A DNA stretch of 64,000 nt from Nyssa sinensis (taxonomy: Eukaryota > Streptophyta > Magnoliopsida > Cornales > Nyssaceae), in NCBI GenBank assembly GCA_008638375.1, contig CM018041.1, positions 15,023,716-15,087,715 on the forward strand, given 5' to 3'. Every line of letters starts with the position of its first letter. Position 1 is the first letter of the stretch. Position numbers and translations under genes: made by a program. Below, in pieces: positions 62,401-64,000 of the stretch. Under the pieces are notes generated by a model. That model did no database searches. It worked only from the letters and a program-made list of their open reading frames with translations, and was not told the origin of the DNA.

Positions 62401-63665
62401 AAGTTGTATGTGGACTCTCATTGGTAAACCATAAAATAAAGTCTCATGTTCCTCACAAGAAGTTCATAAGGAGTTTTGCTTCTTGCACCCTACAGCCGTA
62501 CAAGAACCAACAGACACAAATCAAAATGGTATAATTGCTAAATTGAAACTCATTTAGGACATGTAGACTTAAAAATCCATCAATTAGCATCTCAAAGTCA
62601 AGTATAGAAAACAAGAGGACTCCGAAAACGGTTCAGCACAAAAAGTTGAAAATGTGTTAACAAGGATATCCCACCGTTTTTAACAAGTCGTTCAACCAAT
62701 AGGAACTACAATGACAAAAAATAATAAATACAACACCATTACTGTTGTGTAATTTTTAATTTGTGAGGGAATACAAATCAAAAGGAACAGGGTAGCAGAG
62801 TAGTTTTATTGTGTATGATAAAGTTAAACCATACAACCAACAACAAGAGGAAAGATGTCAGGAGTCAGGACACAATAAAATGGTCATGAGTCAAATTGAA
62901 TGGAGGCCAACCATGCTTTTGATATCTAAAATAAAAAATATCTTAACCATTCTTTACTATATAAATAAAGCATCTGAGGTTTATTTTGATCAAGAAAGAA
63001 CGATACTTGGCTGTACAGTATCATCAAACTACGCTTTTGATATCTAAAATAAAAACTATCTTAACTACTCTTTACTATATAAATAAAGCATCTGAGGTCT
63101 ATTGTGATCAAGAAAGAACAATACTTGGCTGTATCAGTATCATCAACTACAAGTTGCAGAGCACGTTTGATTGTCAGCCAGTTGCTTTTTGACTCCTGCA
63201 AGACACAGGTGAATTACAATAAATTCACTAACTTCACAAAATACCATTAAAATTAATTATTGTACCACGCAAGAAGAATTGAAAAAAAAATGCTATGAAG
63301 GCTAGAAGATCCTAAACCTGTTTTCTAAGCAATCCCGCTTTTTCTAAATTATTTAGTGTAGCCATGTGCTCAAAACCATAGCTGTGAAGTAGCTCTCTCC
63401 TAAACCAAGAATGCAAAAGTATAAAAAATACAGGAAGATGTTGAAATAAAATTTCAACAAATGCATACGCCAAGAGGATTATAATTACAAGTAGGCAGAC
63501 CAAAACAGGAAAGAAAACTGATGTAATCTGGGTTATGCTTGCCTCAAGTAGTCAAAATTCTTCTTGGGTAACCCTGAATTTGTTATAGAAAATAAGATGA
63601 GAAGACGTAGGACATTGACGAGGGGCTCCTGTTTATGGATCATCTCTTCAATGTAGTCAAAGCAT
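50480..63665 (-). CDS. VPS33: VPS33, C-terminal half (8 exons, 5' part outside window)
   Basis: Sec1/Munc18-family subunit of the HOPS and CORVET tethering complexes (with VPS11, VPS16, VPS18), acting at vacuole and late endosome membranes. Minus-strand exons in order: 63665-63543, 63399-63318, 63195-63125, 60161-60081, 53347-53290, 53138-53077, 52240-52147 and 50569-50480. They join in frame to about 220 residues ending in TGA (50482-50480). Landmarks: [140 protein letters not shown]. Junctions are GT-AG except the first intron here, whose donor reads AG|GCAAG (GC-AG). The 6.7-kb intron 53348-60080 is full of transposon debris. Earlier exons (the other roughly 60% of the SM fold) lie right of 64000. 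Confidence 0.94.
50570..52146 (-). other. Last intron of VPS33
   Basis: GT-AG intron. It contains a GGT-rich patch at 51190-51380 and a 104-codon plus-strand opening (50914-51228) with no recognisable motif. No transposon ends identified. Confidence 0.7.
52468..52800. repeat. Local duplication of about 183 bp in a VPS33 intron
   Basis: 'gcattcca' (52470, 52654) and 'ccccatttttgccaccacat' (52560, 52743) recur at the same spacing, with diverged sequence between them. Confidence 0.6.
53618..54105. mobile_element. Possible TIR element in VPS33 intron
   Basis: Left 'ctatgaagcacagacgc...gtgtccctgtcggacacg'; right 'gtccgtgtcgtgtcgtatc...acgtgcatcttag', which is a rough inverted match. Repeated GGACACG phrases and (GT)n at 53803-53821. 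Resembles the CCGTGTC-type MITEs of plants. Confidence 0.4.
54830..55352 (+). pseudogene. LINE zf-RVT end and 3' tail
   Basis: Plus strand, near 54905: [19 protein letters not shown], then [11 protein letters not shown], a LINE C-terminal zinc-finger region missing its first Cys pair. A 3' UTR follows, ending 'attattttacttatcaaaaataa'. Inserted antisense to VPS33 in its largest intron. Confidence 0.75.
55353..56059. other. VPS33 intron sequence, nothing recognised
   Basis: AT-rich text without repeats or coding signal. Confidence 0.5.
56060..56162 (+). mobile_element. Short LINE/SINE 3' tail
   Basis: 'tctaggggttttgccctacttgggcaccc...cacttactgat' plus a run of A; same family as 43790-43898. 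Confidence 0.55.
56163..57580. other. VPS33 intron sequence, nothing recognised
   Basis: Short chance ORFs only. 'ttgacaatccat', 'agtccactcttgac' and 'aggagtggactgg' near 56680 and 56950-56990 suggest a small decayed inverted repeat. Confidence 0.4.
57590..57700 (+). mobile_element. Short LINE/SINE 3' tail
   Basis: 'cttggggtatgcccctctttctttgtac...aaagcttacctaccaaaaaaaa' matches the tail class above. Confidence 0.45.
57835..58948 (+). pseudogene. LINE C-terminal fragment with 3' tail
   Basis: Plus-strand reading in shifting frames: [19 protein letters not shown] (about 57975), [14 protein letters not shown], then [27 protein letters not shown] (about 58335-58385), [10 protein letters not shown], and the region of the zf-RVT finger. 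A 3' UTR follows, ending 'aactttacttatcaaaaaaat'. Multiple stops and frameshifts. Antisense to VPS33. Confidence 0.8.
59126..60045 (-). mobile_element. Internally deleted Ty1/copia element, minus strand
   Basis: LTRs 59126-59304 (179 bp, 3' LTR) and 59850-60045 (196 bp, 5' LTR) in minus orientation, flanked by the perfect 5-bp duplication AATAT (59121-59125, 60046-60050). PBS for tRNA-Met(i) on the minus strand at 59849-59838, touching the 5' LTR. Polypurine tract GAGGGGGAG (minus) at 59313-59305. Between them lie only the leader (about 59545-59837) and the last part of RNase H (about 59320-59525; minus reading [25 protein letters not shown]). Gag, PR, IN and RT are gone, so any movement would need helper proteins. 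Confidence 0.9.
59640..59800 (-). repeat. Leader repeat of the deleted copia element
   Basis: 'gagaggctctgt(c/t)gagag' (plus sense) occurs at 59680 and 59717, with variant 'gaaaggctctgccgagag' at 59750 and further GAGAG blocks. Confidence 0.7.
60162..62914 (-). other. VPS33 intron, no element resolved
   Basis: AT-rich. A T-run and 'gacgggtgttca' at 60889-60910 may be another tail. 61800-62035 has repeated 'gtttcc'/'gaaacaagtttc' words. No coding signal. Confidence 0.45.
62915..63147. repeat. 118-bp tandem duplication spanning a VPS33 exon-intron junction
   Basis: 62915-63032 and 63033-about 63147 are near-identical ('ttttgatatctaaaataaaaa', 'aataaagcatctgaggt', 'cttggctgta'). The right copy includes the 3' end of the exon 63195-63125 and its GT donor at 63124-63123. 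The left copy carries a mutated duplicate of both, about 118 bp into the intron. Confidence 0.88.
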
Positions 63666-64000
63666 CTGCAGTCATAAATTGCATTAGCTCCATGATCTAA
63701 AACACTGGTATTGGTGAGTACACTGATTCTACGATCAAAATGTTTAAATAAAATAAAATTCAGGAGAATAACAAAAAACTTAAAAAATAGCAGAGGCATG
63801 GAAATACACTGAAATTGATATCTTACTGATGCAAAATTATAATTATAATTTCTTGAAGTACAAACCCACCATTACAATCACTTAAAGGTTTCCAGGAAAC
63901 ATAATCTCATAGTAATTTCTTATATGCACTACAATGCCAGCAAAACAGATCGAGACAACAATAAGTACAATCCATTCCAAATCATAGGTGATATGTAAAG
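63666..64000 (-). other. VPS33 intron running off the window
   Basis: Sequence upstream of the exon at 63665 shows its CTGCAG acceptor and then intron-like AT-rich DNA. No further exon is seen before 64000. Confidence 0.6.

Noticed and set aside
1..64000. tRNA, rRNA, CRISPR or bacterial-type gene cluster
   Set aside because: No cloverleaf, rRNA core or direct-repeat array was recognised by eye; the window is eukaryotic nuclear DNA. A tRNAscan or Rfam search would settle small RNAs.

Overview
The window is nuclear DNA from a plant, most likely a woody eudicot. Evidence: two intron-containing genes with clear plant relatives (a PUB14-type U-box E3 ligase and the vacuolar sorting protein VPS33), AT-rich intergenic DNA with long (TA)n and (CA)n tracts, and nested plant-type retroelements (Ty1/copia, Ty3/gypsy chromovirus, L1-type LINEs, MULEs, hAT MITEs). 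Several LINE 3' ends close with a TTACTTATCA(A)n-like signature that I associate with Fagales genomes; that placement is tentative.

Layout. 1-12.4 kb is a nest of elements: a LINE tail, a Sirevirus-like 3' end with its LTR, another LINE tail, then a LINE (endonuclease plus reverse transcriptase) split by a full-length, very young Ty1/copia element (6525-11506; 152-bp LTRs that differ at one base; 5-bp target duplication). 12.4-26.6 kb holds two SKP1-like genes (12817-13263 and 22497-22943) on a duplicated block of just over 1.1 kb. They are separated by minus-strand LINE debris and an old degenerate chromovirus (15798-20984). A third copy survives only as a 3'-flank remnant near 21.4 kb. The second block is itself split at a microsatellite by about 3.2 kb that carries a decayed minus-strand copia gag.

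26.6-42.3 kb has no recognisable host gene. It contains a 4.5-kb Mutator-like element with 108-bp inverted ends (30194-34677), which carries a nested 638-bp hAT MITE, a GTGCAA-rich repeat field and a 64-codon tail-anchored-looking ORF. Two related inverted-repeat MITEs and a short GC-rich island follow.

42.4-48.3 kb is a complete PUB14-type gene (4 exons, 627 aa, plus strand). Its first intron hosts a 1568-bp solo LTR with a perfect 5-bp duplication and an approximately 0.9-kb inverted-repeat element. Convergent to it, 50480-63665 on the minus strand, is the 3' half of VPS33 (8 exons, about 220 aa; the 5' half lies beyond the right edge). Its 6.7-kb intron is packed with LINE fragments, a MITE and an internally deleted copia element. 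One VPS33 intron appears to use a GC donor, and one 5' splice junction has been tandemly duplicated.

Functionally, the host genes are an SCF adaptor pair (SKP1), a single-subunit U-box E3 ligase and a HOPS/CORVET SM protein. They share no operon-like logic, and two of the three being in the ubiquitin pathway may be coincidence. I found no RNA gene, CRISPR array or bacterial-type system. The most notable signals are regulatory-motif arrays in a young retrotransposon leader, the decayed SKP1 tandem cluster, the MULE with its passenger ORF, and the duplicated splice junction in VPS33.
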